From Corbicula japonica (taxonomy: Eukaryota > Mollusca > Bivalvia > Venerida > Cyrenidae): 64,000 nt of DNA. The stretch's first letter is position 1, and each line of letters opens with the position of its first letter. Shown here piece by piece: positions 63,738 through 64,000 of this stretch. Location: the NCBI GenBank assembly GCA_038501625.1, contig JAZAYU010000019.1, forward strand, positions 5,086,324 to 5,150,323, written 5' to 3'. A program made the translations under genes and the position numbers. The notes under the pieces were generated by a model. It was given only the letters and a program-made list of their open reading frames with translations, searched no databases and was not told the origin of the DNA.

Positions 63738-64000
63738 TTGTCATGTGTTGCTCTATTTATATATTAATTATTGTCACGTGATACTCTATTAATATAGTAC
63801 TTATTGTCACGTGATACTCTATTAATATAGTACTTTTTGTCACGTGATACTCTATTAATATAGTACTTATTGTCACGTGATACTCTATTAATATAGTACT
63901 TAATGTCACGTGAAACTCTATTAATATAGTACTTATTGTCACGTGAAACTCTATTTAAATATACCTTTTGTCATGTGATACTTATTGTCATTTGATACTC
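63738..64000 (+). repeat. 33-bp minisatellite with an E-box in most units, runs off the window
   Basis: TTGTCACGTGATACTCTATT and AATATAGTACTTA repeat with starts at 63738, 63771, 63804, 63837, 63870, 63903 and 63936, then irregularly to the end. Most units carry CACGTG. As 33 is a multiple of 3, a frame of repeating TISTILIEYHV stays open on the minus strand (63757-63942); this is a by-product. Total array length is unknown. Confidence 0.9.

Noticed and set aside
63757..63942. 61-codon minus frame repeating TISTILIEYHV
   Set aside because: A by-product of the 33-bp array.

Overview
The window looks like non-coding, repeat-rich DNA from an animal nuclear genome. It is AT-rich, the longest open frames are 100-130 codons, and those are explained by simple or tandem repeats. 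There are no operons, ribosome binding sites, rRNA, CRISPR array or complete protein gene. The mix of short tRNA-like elements, many small TIR or fold-back elements, and CGCGAAA-type and TTCGTGG-type dispersed repeats suggests a mollusc, probably a bivalve. That is an inference from sequence style, not from a marker gene.

Most of the window can be assigned to repeat families, which I labelled from internal comparison. A: tRNA-like SINE, about 245 bp, roughly 17 copies or fragments. B: a long dispersed repeat ending in GATATGCATATTTCAC. C: a composite repeat sharing one end with A. D: an element with a CACTCGTG fold-back hairpin. E: about 250-bp MITEs with GGGGCGCGTCACGGG tips. F and G: short repeats with CGTGGTTTT and CGCGAAA cores. 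H: pogo-like CAGTGAAACC tips. There are also single-copy elements: a CACTG-tipped MITE nested in B, and a 767-bp TTAA-flanked element carrying a tRNA-like unit.

Layout. 1-2.2 kb: low-repeat DNA with a possible spliced transcript end and two RFX-type palindromes. 2.2-13 kb: A, B, C, D, E, F and G insertions. 13.6-15.0 kb: a 65-bp satellite with a higher-order duplication. 15-35 kb: dense nested mobile elements and long inverted repeats. 35.6-44.3 kb: a tandem segmental duplication of about 3.4 kb, the second copy split by 1.5 kb that holds a 30-bp minisatellite. 44.3-51 kb: low-repeat DNA with possible coding relics and a 253-bp hairpin. 51.2-55.6 kb: a run of tandem arrays (40-bp, AG, 84-bp, 22-bp and ATG/CTG). 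55.6-63.7 kb: scattered D-H elements and a possible leucine-rich-repeat relic. 63.7 kb to the end: a 33-bp E-box-bearing minisatellite that runs off the window.

No gene can be named with confidence. A few exon-like segments are listed at low confidence. No pathway can be reconstructed.
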